Assembly: GCF_048771995.1 (NCBI RefSeq)
Contig: NC_133050.1
Coordinates: 756,501 to 820,500 of the forward strand
Origin: Taeniopygia guttata
Lineage: Eukaryota > Chordata > Aves > Passeriformes > Estrildidae
Direction: 5' to 3'
Length of the DNA stretch: 64,000 nucleotides
Shown piece after piece: positions 1 through 10,610 of this stretch. The notes below the pieces were generated by a model that was not told the origin of the DNA, made no database searches, and was given only the letters and a program-made list of their open reading frames with translations. Position numbers and translations under genes: made by a program. The stretch's first letter is position 1. Each line of letters begins with the position of its first letter.

Positions 1-260
1 CAGCAGGGCCACGTGGATCCAGTGGTCCATTGTGACACTGTGGATCCAAGGAGACCATGGAGACACCCCCAGAACCTCATGGAACCAAGGAGTCCATGGT
101 GACCCAGCGGGGCTGCATGGAGCCAATGGTCCATGGTGACACTGCCCATCCAAGGAGACCATTTGGACACTGCAGAAGCTCATGGAGCGAGGTGGCCATT
201 GTGACACTGAAGAACTTCATGACACCAAATATCCATGGGGACACAGCAGGGCATCATGGG
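1..260 (+). repeat. Degenerate ~38-bp minisatellite (composite repeat, copy 1)
   Basis: Repeats of the core CATTGTGACACTG and CATGGAACCAAGG occur at irregular 35-45 bp spacing. The same unit recurs at 8.6, 9.9, 21.9 (inverted) and 61.1 kb. ORFs across it are by-products of the repeat. Here it is not followed by the 190-bp satellite that accompanies it elsewhere. Confidence 0.75.
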
Positions 261-704
261 ATCCCAGGAACCGCTATTGGCAGTGCGGAAACTCATGGAA
301 CCAGGGGCTGTTGTGGCACTGCAGCACCAACACAGCTGCTGCACCTTGTCCCGTGCCCTGCACAGCTCCTTGGGAGGCACGGCAGGAGCAGCACCCTGGG
401 AGCCTCGGGAATGCCCCTCTGGGATCCATGGCACACACTCCCAGGGGCTGGAATTCCAGTTCCCAGCCAGGAAAAGATGTTCCTGCCCTTGAAGGCAAAG
501 CTCTTAACAAGCAGCCAGAAGCCAAATGGAGCAAGATCTTACAGTGACATTTCACTGCCAGCCTTCATAACTTCACCCATGGTTGTCGTAGCTCATGGAT
601 TGGGAATTAAATCAGGGCAGGGTCTTTGGTGGGAGCTGCCCTGGGTCAAGGGAGACACTGGGAGAGAAACAGAGCAGGCAAAGGAAGGCAGGAGAGAAAG
701 GAGG
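261..704. other. No recognisable feature
   Basis: Unique-looking sequence without a convincing ORF, splice structure or repeat that I recognise. Confidence 0.5.
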
Positions 705-1349
705 TGTTTTGGTTTGGAATGACAGGTGTCTGCTAAGGAAGGCAGGGGCCTCTCCTGAAATGGAAAAATGCCAACTCTTTATTTCACAATTGTTATAAAT
801 TTGAAATTAAGGGGGACTCTCCGGTAAAAATATGGGAGCAGGAATAACAGCTCTTTATTAGGAAAGAAAATGAAAATATGAACAATGCAGTGAACCAAAA
901 CAACACTGAGACAGCCAGAATACAACCTGACACTCTGTTGGACAGGGTGTTGGCCGCAGTCCAATTAGAATTGTGGCTGCAGTCCTCCTGCAGTGTCAGA
1001 TGTGGTTCTGTTGGAGAACTGATCCTGTAGAAAAGGGTGTCTTCTGAAGAGGAAGAGGCAGCTGTTCCTCTGAGAAATCCAGCCCAGAAAAAGCTTTGTT
1101 GGTGGGCCAGAATCTCAAGACTAGATGCAGGTAGGAATGCTTGGCTCCTCCCTCTGGGCGGAACATCTCACAATGGGATGTTACAGTTCTTATCAGTCAT
1201 GCAGTGACATTCAATAGCCCATTATCAGCAGATATCTCCCCTGAGGGAGGATTGATTGTGGAAGAGATAAGGAAAAACTGCCCACTTCACACAGGACAAC
1301 TGTCATACAGATGGCAAATAGAACACATCTTGCTTTTCAGTCTGGGACA
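705..1349 (-). mobile_element. Solo LTR, ERVL-like family, minus orientation
   Basis: Read on the minus strand it starts TGTCCCAGAC, ends AAAACA, and carries AATAAA in CCTAATAAAGAGC. It shares its middle part (the block around CATCCCATTGTGRGATG and CTCCGCCCAG) with the plus-strand LTR at 2905-3425. Its 3' part resembles the end of the LTR at 6934-7775 (CTTAGCAGACACCTGTC). No target duplication was verified. Confidence 0.65.
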
Positions 1350-2589
1350 GGAGGACAGAAACAAAATCAGCTGAGAAGGCGGCACTCTGAAAAGCAAACC
1401 AGAACTGTCAGAAAATGAATGGGACAGAAATCAATAATTCTGATAGATTTATTTATTATCAAAATAAATCACACCCACCCAGTCCCACACAATCCTGATC
1501 CCACAACCTCAAATTTGGATCTTACTTCTTTCAGTCTCCTTCCAACCCTATCTAACCCTGGAGGCTAAGGAATTGAGTAATTTTGGCCTGGGACTGAGAT
1601 GGGAACCAGCCATTTCGAGTGGGATTGAGTTATTTTGAGGTGACAGAGAAATCCACCTCGACTTTTGAAGTGCAAAGATATGGAGAATACTACCAGATAT
1701 CCCCCAAGAACCCACAAATCCTCCAGAATATGTTCCCAAACCATAAATTCCACCTCAAATACCTCTTAAATGGTGGGACTTTTGACATCTCTGGTCAATA
1801 CTCTTTTTAGTCATTTTTCAGGTGTTTTAAAATGATAAAGAAAAATCAGAAGAAAATTAGGGCCAAACCAAAACCAGAGACCCCTTGAGCATCCCCTGAG
1901 CACTGGACAAAACAAACTTGGCAGAAATTAAACTTTGCCCTCCATAAAATGCCTTGGGGAAGATTTGCTCTTCCCACAAGTCACTTGTGATGGAAACACA
2001 TCAAATCCCAAACATGAATAAACTGAAAATAGAAGCAATTCTGTGGCAAATCCAAGTTTCATCAGTTCCTGCACAGCTTCAGCTCAGCTGCTGGCAGGTT
2101 CCGAGAAAAGGAAAGCGGAAATTTGGCCCAATACAGATTAATAAAGGGAAGGGAAAGCTCTGTGTAGCTGTCACAAAGGTGACAGGAACAAAGAAAATAA
2201 TGATTCTCATATTTGGCAAAGTCCCCAGACCTGTGAATTCGGGAGTTATTTGGGAATTTATCTACTTGAACTCAGCTTCTTGTAGAAATTTACTGGTCTT
2301 GAATTCCTCACATTGGGGTGAATGATCCTTGTCAGTCTTGCTAGTATAATTTGTTCCCTTTTCTCCAGTTATTTAAAAAAATTTTTCAAGGAAGGACAAG
2401 AAAATACTTTCTTTACCCTGGCCACCCACAACAGCCATTTTCCTCATAAGTTCTCCCAAAAGTCACTCAGAGGAAGCTGCATCCAAGTTTCCAAGAGTTC
2501 CTCCAGAAAGAGGCAGAATCTCCTTAGAGGAGGGACCCATGCTGTTGTCAAAGGCACTTGGGGTCAGACAGCAGTGCCCTGAACTCACT
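1350..2589. other. No recognisable feature
   Basis: AT-rich intergenic sequence. Short ORFs (for example 1954-2325) show no domain or splice context that I recognise. Confidence 0.5.
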
Positions 2590-2904
2590 GTGCCGAAATA
2601 ATGTCGCAATCTGGTTAATAAAATTTTTAGAGAGATGCCTCTGCCTCAATGAAGGTGCTAAGGAGACCAAATCCAAAGTGGATTTTATTGAACAGTAAAT
2701 GTGAGGTAGAGAGAGAGAGATGGAAAGAAAGAGAAAAGGGGGGAGAGCAAAGGGAGTGACAGGGACAGAGACCTCCCCTGGGGTGAGGCAAGTGTGACAT
2801 TGTCCCCTGTGTGTGTGTCCTTCCCAGGGTGGGGGTGTTACACCTGAGCCAGTTTGGGTAAGGGGGTGGTGTTCACCCCCCACCCTGAGCAGGGATTGCC
2901 TCAC
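2590..2904 (-). mobile_element. Possible LTR 3' part, minus orientation
   Basis: The minus strand has a pyrimidine-rich stretch, a CT-rich simple repeat, then TTCAATAAAATCCACTTTGG, which looks like an LTR polyadenylation region (signal at 2684-2689). It abuts the LTR at 2905. Family and edges are uncertain. Confidence 0.35.
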
Positions 2905-3425
2905 TGTCTCAGGTTACAGTGTCAGATGTAACCAAAAGTGTTTTCAGTCACCATCTCCATAAACTGTTATCAACAGGTGGGGCAGTGTTCTTTATCTCTT
3001 CCATGGCTCAGCCCTGATAACGCCCTCCAGGGGCCATCTTCTGTTAATGGGCCATTGAGTGTCACTGCAGGGCTGATAAAATTACATCATCCCATTGTGG
3101 GATGCTCCGCCCAGGGGGAGGAACCAAGCATTCCTACCTGGATATAATCTCACCCTTGCAACACCACGACCACCTTGCCTACTGGATTCCCAGAGGACAA
3201 GAGCTCCATAACCACCACTGGACCTTCAGAGGAAGACCAGACCCTTCTACAGGATCACCACTTTGACGGAATCACGTTCATCACTCCAGCCGGACTGCAG
3301 CCACCATTTCATCAGACTGCTACCACCACCCTGAGCAACGGGGTGTCAGGGTATATCCTGACTCTGTGAGTTTAAACCAGTGTTTCTGTATCATTGCCTT
3401 GATCTTAATTTTCTTATTCAATTGT
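2905..3425 (+). mobile_element. LTR (ERVL-like), 5' of zinc-finger gene 1
   Basis: It starts TGTCTCAGGTTACAG and shares the block CATCATCCCATTGTGGGATG with the inverted LTR at 705-1349. A TATA-like GGATATAATC lies near 3141. The polyadenylation region present in the other copy is missing or highly diverged, so the 3' edge is approximate. It lies about 110 bp upstream of the zinc-finger start codon, so it may supply or disturb the promoter. Confidence 0.6.
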
Positions 3426-3538
3426 CATTCTGGTTTAGAGTCTCCTCCTGGTTGGCCTTCAAACCGGTACAAAACTCAATGTGCTCATCCCTTGTTTTTC
3501 TCCCAAAACAGGATTTCCCATACCCAAATATTCGCCAG

Positions 3539-4615
3539 ATGGAGGAGAAGGTTGCGAGGAAGAGGAAGATGCCCTGGGACATTGAGGCAGGTGAGGAGGA
3601 AGTCAGTGCCCCTTTCCCCCTCTCTCCTGTTCCATCTCCCGGCCCAGCCTGGCCCCCGGCTGCAGGACAGCCCCGCTGCCGACGCTCTCCTGCCGGGGAC
3701 GGACTGGGGGGATCTCCTTACCCTTCCTTGTGGCACGGAGGCAAATCCCATCCTCTCCTTGTCCTTCCTACCCCAGAGCAGGAGCTGATGATGGAGACCA
3801 GGAAGGACAAATCTCTGCAGCACAACCTCATGGAAGAGGCCGTTTTGAGTAACTCCACAGCGCAAGAATCCAACAGGGAGGAAAAGCGCCGGAGATCCCA
3901 CTCAAGGAAGGGCTGCAAACCCAGCCCAGGGTGCTCTGAGGAGGAAAGGCCCACTCTGGGTCAGGAAGGTGGGCAGAGCTTCAGCCAGAGCTCGGAGCTG
4001 GTGGTCCCTGAGAAGCTTCACGATGGGGAGAAGCCCTACAAGTGCTTGGAGTGTGGGAAGAGCTTCAGGCAGAGCACCAATCTGAAACGACATCAGATGA
4101 TCCAGACTGGGGAATGGCCCTACGAGTGTGGGGAGTGTGGGAAGGGCTTCGGCTGGAGCTCCGACCTAATCATCCACCAACGCATCCACACTGGGGAGAG
4201 GCCCTACGAGTGTCCTGAGTGTCAGAAGAGGTTTCAGAACAGCTCCAATCTCCTTGTACATCAGCGGATTCACACGGATGAGAGGCCCTTCCTCTGCTCT
4301 GACTGTGGGAAGGGCTTCAAGCAAAACTCCACCCTTGTCACCCACCGGCGCATCCACACTGGGGAGAGGCCCTACATGTGCCCCACATGTGGGAAGAGGT
4401 TTCACACCAGCTACAGTCTCCTCCTGCATGAGCGGGTCCACACCGAGGAGAGGCTCTTCCTCTGCTCTGACTGTGGGAAGGGCTTCAAGCAAAACTCCCA
4501 CCTTGTCAGGCACCGGCGCATCCACACTGGGGAGAGGCCCTACGAGTGTCCCCAGTGTGGGAAGAGCTTCACCCAGAGCTCTCACTTGACCAGACACCAA
4601 CGGAGCCACCCGTGA
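3539..4615 (+). CDS. C2H2 zinc-finger protein 1 (two coding exons, seven fingers)
   Basis: Predicted nuclear DNA-binding protein of the passerine C2H2 array type. Exon 1 is 3539-3590, starting ATGGAGGAGAAGG and ending GAGGCAG|GTGAGG. The intron ends CCTACCCCAG at 3776, and exon 2 is 3777-4615. The splice keeps frame and gives about 296 residues: a short charged leader, an acidic/basic linker and seven fingers from about residue 105. Linkers are TGE[RK]P or variants (TDERP, TEERL). Finger 1 reads HQMIQ in place of HxxxH, so its second zinc-binding His is Gln. Base-contact residues (-1,2,3,6) for fingers 2-7 read W-S-D-I, N-S-N-V, Q-S-T-T, T-Y-S-L, Q-S-H-R and Q-S-H-R. After the TGA stop an in-frame relic finger (CECPNCRRSF) shows the ancestor was longer. 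No KRAB or SCAN domain is visible. Targets are unknown. Confidence 0.85.
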   Translation: MEEKVARKRKMPWDIEAGEEEVSAPFPLSPVPSPGPAWPPAAGQPRCRRSPAGDGLGGSPYPSLWHGGKSHPLLVLPTPEQELMMETRKDKSLQHNLMEEAVLSNSTAQESNREEKRRRSHSRKGCKPSPGCSEEERPTLGQEGGQSFSQSSELVVPEKLHDGEKPYKCLECGKSFRQSTNLKRHQMIQTGEWPYECGECGKGFGWSSDLIIHQRIHTGERPYECPECQKRFQNSSNLLVHQRIHTDERPFLCSDCGKGFKQNSTLVTHRRIHTGERPYMCPTCGKRFHTSYSLLLHERVHTEERLFLCSDCGKGFKQNSHLVRHRRIHTGERPYECPQCGKSFTQSSHLTRHQRSHP

Positions 4616-4868
4616 TGGAAGCCCTGTGAGTGCCCCAACTGCAGGAGAAGCTTCGTGCACCGCTCCAGCTTAACCCCCCATTGAAGAACCCACATTGGGA
4701 AGAGCCCTGGTGATCCCTGTTCCCTGTGATCCATGCTGGGAAGATACCTGTACCTTCTCCTGCCCCTGCCAATGACCTTATGTGGGATTGAAGAACATGA
4801 GGGTCTGGCCATGGCCCTGTCACTACATTCACTCCCACCTCAGGTCATTGCCAGGGGCAGGAAAGGGA

Positions 4869-4886
4869 CTCTCTCTCTCTCTCTCT
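4869..4886. repeat. (CT)n microsatellite
   Basis: Nine CT dinucleotides in a row, 250 bp after zinc-finger gene 1. Confidence 0.9.
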
Positions 4887-5279
4887 GAGAAGGGTGTCCT
4901 TTCCAGGCAGGAGGAGACATGTGGCCAGGAAGGTAGAATTGATGGTGATGTAATTTCCCCTGTAAATAGTTTTTCTTATCCCTTCTGTTGTCAATAGTTT
5001 TTCCATTCCTGTTTGTTCCTTATCTTGTTGCTGTTCCCAGTAAATTGTTCTTATCCCAGCCTGGGATCTTTCCATTTTTTTCCTTCAGTGGAAGGTGGGA
5101 GGGCAACGAGCACCAGCGGGGTTTTAGCGAGAGCAGGAAACTGGGAAATCCCATTCCTGAATCCCGGCCTGTGGAAACCGAGCATCCCAGCTGGTGCCAG
5201 CCCTGGTGGCCATGGCAGCAGCCTTGGGAGCGGGTCCCTGGCTGGGGCTGAGGGAACCTCTTCACTCTGGTGCCCAGGG

Positions 5280-5552
5280 ACAGGAGTGGAGGGAGCGGCT
5301 GCAGCTGAGTCGGGGCAGGCTTAGGTTGGATCTCAGGAAAAGGATTTTGCCCAGAGGCTGCTGGGGCACTGCCCAGGCTCCCCAGGGAAGGGCCACAGCT
5401 CCAGGGCTCTCTGAGCTCCAGCAGCGTTTGGACAGCGCTGCCAGGCCCAGGCTGGCAGTGTTGGGGTGTCCTGTGCAGGACCAGCAGTTGGACTCGAGGA
5501 TCCTGATGGGTCCCTCCCAGCTCAGCCACTTCTGTGGTTGTGGGATCCCATG
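5280..5552 (+). mobile_element. CR1 LINE, 5'-truncated 3' end
   Basis: Matches the familiar avian CR1 tail: GGTTGGATCTCAGGAAAAGG, then CCCAGGCTCCCCAGGGAAGG, AGCGTTTGGACAGCGCTGCC and GTTGGACTCGAGGATCCTG. Only the end of ORF2 and the 3'UTR are present, with no coding capacity. The CR1 at 17345-17690 is in the opposite orientation. Confidence 0.8.
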
Positions 5553-5559
5553 ACCCTGG

Positions 5560-5850
5560 GGATGGGAGTGCCAATGGTTGCCATGGAAACGGGCTCTGGC
5601 TGCAGGCCTGAGCTGGTGTCCATGGCAACCACCCCTGGCATGGGGTCTCCATGGAGCTGCCCAGGGACTGACCATAGCAACAGGGGCTGGGGAAGGTTGC
5701 CATGGAAACTGACCATAGCAACAGGGGGCTGGTGATGGTTGCCATGGGAACTGACCATAGCAACAGGGGCTGGTGATGGTACCCATGGAAACTGACCATA
5801 GCAACAGGGGCTGGTGATGGTTGCCATGGAAACTGACCATAGCAATGGGT
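5560..5850 (+). repeat. ~41-bp minisatellite of RFX X-box-like motifs
   Basis: Six units carry GTTGCCATGGAAAC or close variants near 5576, 5619, 5693, 5735, 5777 and 5818, each followed in most units by GACCATAGCAACAGGGGCTG. The X-box consensus bound by RFX factors is GTNRCC-N(0-3)-RGYAAC, so most units offer one near match and an extra AGCAAC half-site. Function is inference. Confidence 0.8.
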
Positions 5851-5865
5851 CCTGATGAGGTTTGC

Positions 5866-6488
5866 TGTGGTAATCCAGGGCATCCCTCTGGCTGCCCTGG
5901 CTGCCCTGGGACCCTGGCAGGGGTCAGGAACCCCCCTGTACAGAGCCCCCAGAGACACTGTCTGTGATCTCTGTCCATGGAAGAGAGTTTTCAAGCTTAC
6001 AGGATGAATTACAAGCTCTGAATGTTTGATATGAGTAATAATTAGTGTGACACGGGTGCAAAAGTAGAATTTTAGGATTCTAGGTAAGGGGTTCAAAGGA
6101 GGCAAGATGGAGGAAATCGTGTGTGTCCTGTCCTTTTTCATCTTCTTCATGCCTTTCATGTTTCACTGCAGTGTTGGCATTTTTCTGTTGGTTTAGGCTG
6201 GGGACACACTGTTCAACACAGGTGGTAGGTATTGGCACATTATTGTAAATATAGCACGGGTAGTTTCTGGTATATAATGTTTGTAACTTCCCACTGAGGG
6301 GCAGAGCCCTGCACGCTGCCCCGCAAGAAAGGCCTACTGCAGGTCAGACAGAACATGTTATAGATAAGCAAGAATAAACAACCTTGAATACCAGCACAGA
6401 TGAATTATGACTTCTTCTTTGGCAGAGGGACTCAAAGACAGGGACTTTCTACGATTTTGGGATCATTTAAATACCACAGATTCTGACA
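5866..6488 (+). mobile_element. LTR, family A copy 1 (5' LTR with primer site attached)
   Basis: Starts TGTGGTAATCCAGG, ends TTCTGACA, and carries AATAAA near 6375. It aligns along its whole length with the LTR at 36961-37581 and shares the ending TTCTGACA with the ERV-B 5' LTR. Four bases after its end lies a tRNA-Asn-complementary primer site, so this is a 5' LTR with its element mostly lost, not a solo LTR. Confidence 0.75.
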
Positions 6489-6492
6489 TAAA

Positions 6493-6541
6493 TGGCATCC
6501 CTGGGTGGGCTCGAACCACCAACCTTTCGGTTAATAGCCGA
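6493..6541 (-). other. Extended tRNA-Asn(GTT)-derived primer-binding site, 49 nt
   Basis: The plus strand begins TGGCATCCCTGGGTGGGC, complementary to the 3' end of tRNA-Asn including the untemplated CCA. The match continues far past the usual 18 nt, through the T arm, variable loop and anticodon arm (TCGAACCACCAACC, TTTCGGTTAATAGCCGA), and then stops. By standard numbering it covers tRNA positions 76 to 28. The anticodon reads ATT where tRNA-Asn has GTT. Position and CCA show that this derives from the retroviral tRNA primer, not from a tRNA gene. No 5' half of a tRNA is present. Confidence 0.8.
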
Positions 6542-6933
6542 CAGTTTGCCTACTAATAATCAGATTTTTTGACAGGCCCTCAGAGGGGTTTCATGGGGAC
6601 TTTCTAAGTGTCCCCAGGCTGCCAAAGAGCCGGGATGTCACAGGGACTCACAGGGGCTCCTGTCATGGGCAGACTGGGAGCTTTAGCCAAAGTTTATTAG
6701 AGAAGCTCCTGTCAGGTCAGGAGGCACAGAAAGGACCCCCAATAGCCCCTATAGATCCCCAAATACCTCCAAGGACCGCCAGCCTTTCTAAGCCTCTTTT
6801 TTGTGAGAGGAGCCTTGGAGCAGCAGGTTCCAATCCCTACCCCTGACATTTCAAGAGCTCGTATGTAAACAATTATAAAGGTGGAATTAAAACTTTATAC
6901 AATTCTCCCTTAGCATTAGGAATTGTAAACCAG
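6542..6933. other. ERV internal remnant or unique DNA, no ORF
   Basis: Sequence between the extended primer site and the next LTR. I see no gag-like reading frame or other recognisable feature. Confidence 0.4.
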
Positions 6934-7775
6934 TGTTGGGGGTTGGGTTTTTCCTTTCTGTTTGTTCCTTATCATTGTCTGATGTTTATCGGCTGATCCC
7001 TTATTTTGGGAGGAGCTGCTGCTCTTGGAGACGGGAGTTTCCACTGCTGCTGCCATAGCCCGGGCCAGAGCTGTTTCTTCTATCCTGGGATGAGCCTCTG
7101 CTCATGAGAACAGCCACTAAACTGGGACCTTATTTACACCTGCCCCACTAAAAGAGAGACCTATCCCTGTCTGCTCTGGTGTCCAGGATCCTGAGCTGGG
7201 CTCTCTCTGCTCTGCTTGGAGCCCCTCACCCCCTGCCTGCCGAGACATCCTGCCAGCCCAGCGGACTGCTTTTTGCCAGTCCTGCTGGGGCACCGAGCTG
7301 ACTGCTTTCTGAGAGTCCTGCTGGGGCAGCGGAGCCGGCTGCCCCGGGGTTTGTGAAGCAAAGCCTCTCTCCAGCCCTTCCCCCTTCGGACAAAGCCGCC
7401 ATGGCCCCGCGCTGCCGAGCCCGGCCGGAGCGCCCCCTGCAGCCGCGTGGGGGTCAGCGCACCTGCCCTGCCCCGGGAGCCACAGCGCCCCTGCTGGCTG
7501 TGCCCGGAACTGCACCGCAGGGAAAGCGCCACGGCCCAAAGGCCGGGACTGGGCTCTGCTCTGTTTGCTGTTCGTGCCGCAGCTGCTGCTGCTTGTTTGC
7601 TTTGTTATACACACTAGGAAAGAGCTGACATTCCTATTCCCATATCTTTGCCTGCCTGAGAGCCCCTTGATTTCATGATTCTAATAATTTGGAGGGAGGG
7701 GTTTTACATTCTCCATTCCACAGGAGGCTTTTTGCTGCCTTCCCTAGCAGACACCTGTCTTGTAAACCAAGACCA
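6934..7775 (+). mobile_element. LTR with GC-rich middle (ERVL-like)
   Basis: Starts TGTTGGGGGTTGGG and ends AAGACCA, with a GC-rich central part and a tail (CCTGAGAGCCCC, GGAGGGAGGGG, TAGCAGACACCTGTCTTG) that parallels the minus-strand LTR at 705-1349. A Lys-type primer site follows within five bases. The start is chosen from the TG and the family pattern. Confidence 0.6.
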
Positions 7776-7779
7776 GTTT

Positions 7780-7797
7780 TGGCACCCGATGTGCAGC
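7780..7797 (+). other. Candidate primer-binding site, tRNA-Lys-like
   Basis: TGGCACCCGATGTGCAGC resembles the tRNA-Lys1,2 site TGGCGCCCAACGTGGGGC, with about five mismatches, directly after an LTR end. Confidence 0.45.
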
Positions 7798-8282
7798 CTG
7801 AGGGCATTGAGAGAAACAGGGTGAAATAAGAATAACAATTCTTGAGTAACATAGTTTTTTTTGTTGCACTGGATATAGAAACCTTGTTAGGTGTCACCAT
7901 GTAGTCTAGCTTACCCTGGTTTGGGTGGCACATGGTTGTGGCTACATTTTTCCCATCCTATAACTATGGCTAATATGGCTGATAATCAATTTGTTTGATG
8001 GGTTAATATGGTGAGGAATTTATGAATTTTTAATTTCCTCTGGACGGTGGGCACACAGATTCGAGGCTACCACACACTAACTGTATGTGTTTGGAATTAC
8101 TTTAATAATGGTACCTACTGTGAGGAAATGACACCAGGGGAAGTTTTCTCCCAACTCCTCAGCCAGCTCTTTGGGTCTACAGTGGTTGTGTTCCTGCTAT
8201 GCCTGTTAAGCCTATTCTGTCCAGCATTCAGAGGTAAGGGAAGATTGACTTAGATAACTATCGTAGCAGGGCGTCCCCAGCC
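7798..8282 (+). other. ERV leader remnant
   Basis: Sequence downstream of the candidate primer site. It contains an open stretch (8047-8253) that ends in a hydrophobic segment, but that stretch begins with GTG and has no proper start. No retroviral domain is recognisable. A donor-like AGAG|GTAAGG follows at about 8233. Confidence 0.4.
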
Positions 8283-8634
8283 TGTAATAATTAGCACTGA
8301 CTCCATGATTCCAGAAGGCTGATCAATCACTTTATTACATTATCCTATACTATACTGCTAAGAAACACTCATCGCTCTTGCAGACAGTCCAATACAGACA
8401 GACCAGACTGGTTAATTGAAATCCAAACACCATCACCATTGGCCAATTTAGAAATCACCCTTTGGTAAACAAATCTCCATAACACATTCCACATGTGCAC
8501 AACAACAGCTGCAGCAGGTGAAGATAAGAATTGTTTCTCATTCTTTTCTCTGAGCTTTTTCACAGCTTCTCACAGCTTCCCAGGAAAATCCTGGGAGAGC
8601 TCACTCTCTGCTCAGAGGATATGTGATTACCACA
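8283..8634 (-). mobile_element. LTR (ERVK-like), minus orientation
   Basis: On the minus strand it starts TGTGGTAATCACATATCCTC, contains AGAGTGAGCTCTCCCAGG, and has AATAAA in GTAATAAAGTGATTG near its end (TTATTACA). This matches my memory of a common passerine ERVK LTR. Flanking target duplication was not found. Confidence 0.6.
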
Positions 8635-8639
8635 GGTCA

Positions 8640-9030
8640 CTTGTGACAATGCAGGTCCAAGGACACCACGGTTACACTACGGAACCTCATGGAACCAAGG
8701 GGCCATTGTGACACTGTGCTGCCTCATGGAATCAAGGAGAACAATGTGAAACTCAGAGACCCCAAGGAACCAAGGGTCCATGGTGATCTTGTGCAGCTGC
8801 AGTGTCACAGAGGAGCTGTTGTGACACAGCGAGGGCACACAGAGCCCAGGGGCCATTGTGACACATCAGGGCTCTGTGGAACCACAAAGCCATTGTGACA
8901 CTGCAAGGCCTCATGGAAGCACGGGGCCATTGTGACACTGCAGAAGCAAGGGGAACATTGTGACACTCCAGGGCCTGATGGAGCCAAGGAGACCATTGTG
9001 ACACTGTGGGGTCCCATGGAACCAAGGGAA
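8640..9030 (+). repeat. ~38-bp minisatellite (composite repeat, copy 2a)
   Basis: About ten units around CATTGTGACACTG and CATGGAACCAAGG. It ends in the joint sequence GGGAACATGGAACAGGTCTG that precedes the 190-bp satellite at every complete copy in the window. Confidence 0.85.
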
Positions 9031-9890
9031 CATGGAACAGGTCTGGCTGGCTGGGCTTCCTGGGGACCACCTGACCACCTTGGCATGTCGAGGGCTGCTT
9101 CTCATCTGTCCCTGAAGCCCTGGGGCTCTGGGCTTTCCTTCCTATGGGAGAGAACTGTCCTTCTCCTCCAGGGTTCCATGGCCAAAATTGGGATTCCTCC
9201 TCCAAAACTCCGTACATCCAAGGAATGCTCCCAAGTGAAAGCTGCCAGGACAGACAGATCTGGCTGCCCTTGGCCTCTTGAGAGATGCATCTCATCTGCT
9301 TTTGAAACACTGGGGCTTGGTGATTTCCTTCCAATGTAAATAGTTGTCCTTCTCAAGGTGACCGTGGTCAAAATTGAGATTCCTCTTCCCAAATTCCATG
9401 TATCCAAAAATTCCTCCATTACAAAACATGCCAGGAAGAACAGGTCGGGTTGGCTGAGCCTTCCAGGAGCCACCTCTTTCTTCTTCTGTTTTGAAACACA
9501 TGGTCTCTGTGCTTTCCTTCCTATGGAAAAGAACTCTCCTTCTTATCTACACAGAAATGGCCAAAATTGGGGTTCCACCTCCCAAATTCCCTATATCCAA
9601 GGGTTGCTTTCAGACAAAAGCTACCAGGGCAAAGAGGTCTGGCTGGCTTAGACCTCTGACGGCAGCCTTTCATCTGCCACTCAAACACCGGTGTTCTGTG
9701 CTTTCCTTCCTTTGGAAAAAAAGCCATCATTCAACTCCGGGTGTCCATGTCTGAAAGTGGGATTCCACCTCTAAAATTCCCTATATCCAACGGTTGCTCC
9801 CAGGCAAAATCTGCCAGTACCATCAAGCCTGGCTGTCCTTGGCCTCTGGTGGCTGCCCCTGCCACACTGGGGCTCGGTTCTTTCCTTCCC
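9031..9890 (+). repeat. ~190-bp satellite, about five units (copy 2a)
   Basis: The landmark GGGCTTTCCTTCC or variants recurs at about 9132, 9322, 9511, 9700 and 9880, giving periods of 190, 189, 189 and 180 bp. Each unit also holds CCATGGCCAAAATTGGGATT-like and CTATATCCAAGG-like blocks. No conserved reading frame. Confidence 0.85.
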
Positions 9891-9894
9891 ATGG

Positions 9895-10170
9895 AGATCA
9901 CTGTGACACTGTGGGCACCTCATGGAACCAAGGGGATCATTGTGGCACCACTGGAGCCCATGGAACCAAGGGGCCATGGTGACACCGCGGGGCTTCATGG
10001 ACCCAGAGACCATTATGACTCTGTGGGGCCTGATGGAACCATGGAGAGCATTCCGACCCTTCAGAGCCTCGTGTCACCAAGGGGGCATTGTGACACCTCA
10101 GGGCCTCCTGGAAGCAAGGGACCATTGGGACACTGTGGGGCTCCATGGAAGTGAGGGAACATGGAACAGG
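9895..10170 (+). repeat. ~38-bp minisatellite (copy 2b)
   Basis: Second head block of the composite repeat, again ending GGGAACATGGAACAGGTCTG immediately before satellite units. Confidence 0.85.
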
Positions 10171-10610
10171 TCTGGCTGGCTTGGCCTGCCAGGGTTCACC
10201 TGACAGGTCTGGCTGATCTTGGGATGCTAAGGGCTGCCTCTCATCAGCTCCTGGAGCACTGGGGCTATGTGCTTTCCTTGCTATGGGAAAGAACCATCCA
10301 TCTTTTCAGATGCCCATTGTCAAAACTGGTATCCTCCCTAAAATATTTCCTATATGCAAGGGTATCTCCCAGAAAAAAAAACTGCCAGCTCTAGCTCGCC
10401 TTTGCCTCTTGTGGTCACCTCTCATCTGCCCCTGAATCACTGGGGCTCTCTTCCTTCCTTCCTCTGGAAAAGAACATGCCTTCTGGTCCAGGGTCCATGG
10501 CAAAAATTAGTTTGGCCTCCCAAATTCTGTATATCCAAGGATTGCTCCCAGACAAAAGTAGCCAGGACAGATAAGTCAGGCTGGTCCTGTCCTCTGGTGA
10601 TTTTCTTAGA
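10171..10610 (+). repeat. ~190-bp satellite, about two units (copy 2b)
   Basis: Landmarks near 10271 and 10452 are about 181 bp apart and are followed by the ATATCCAAGG and GCCAGGACAG blocks. Confidence 0.8.

Noticed and set aside
6493..6541. Real tRNA-Asn gene
   Set aside because: No 5' half, CCA-encoding TGG present, and position immediately after an LTR: it is a primer-derived copy.
8047..8253. 68-residue ORF with a hydrophobic end
   Set aside because: It begins with GTG, lies in an ERV leader, and has no recognisable domain.
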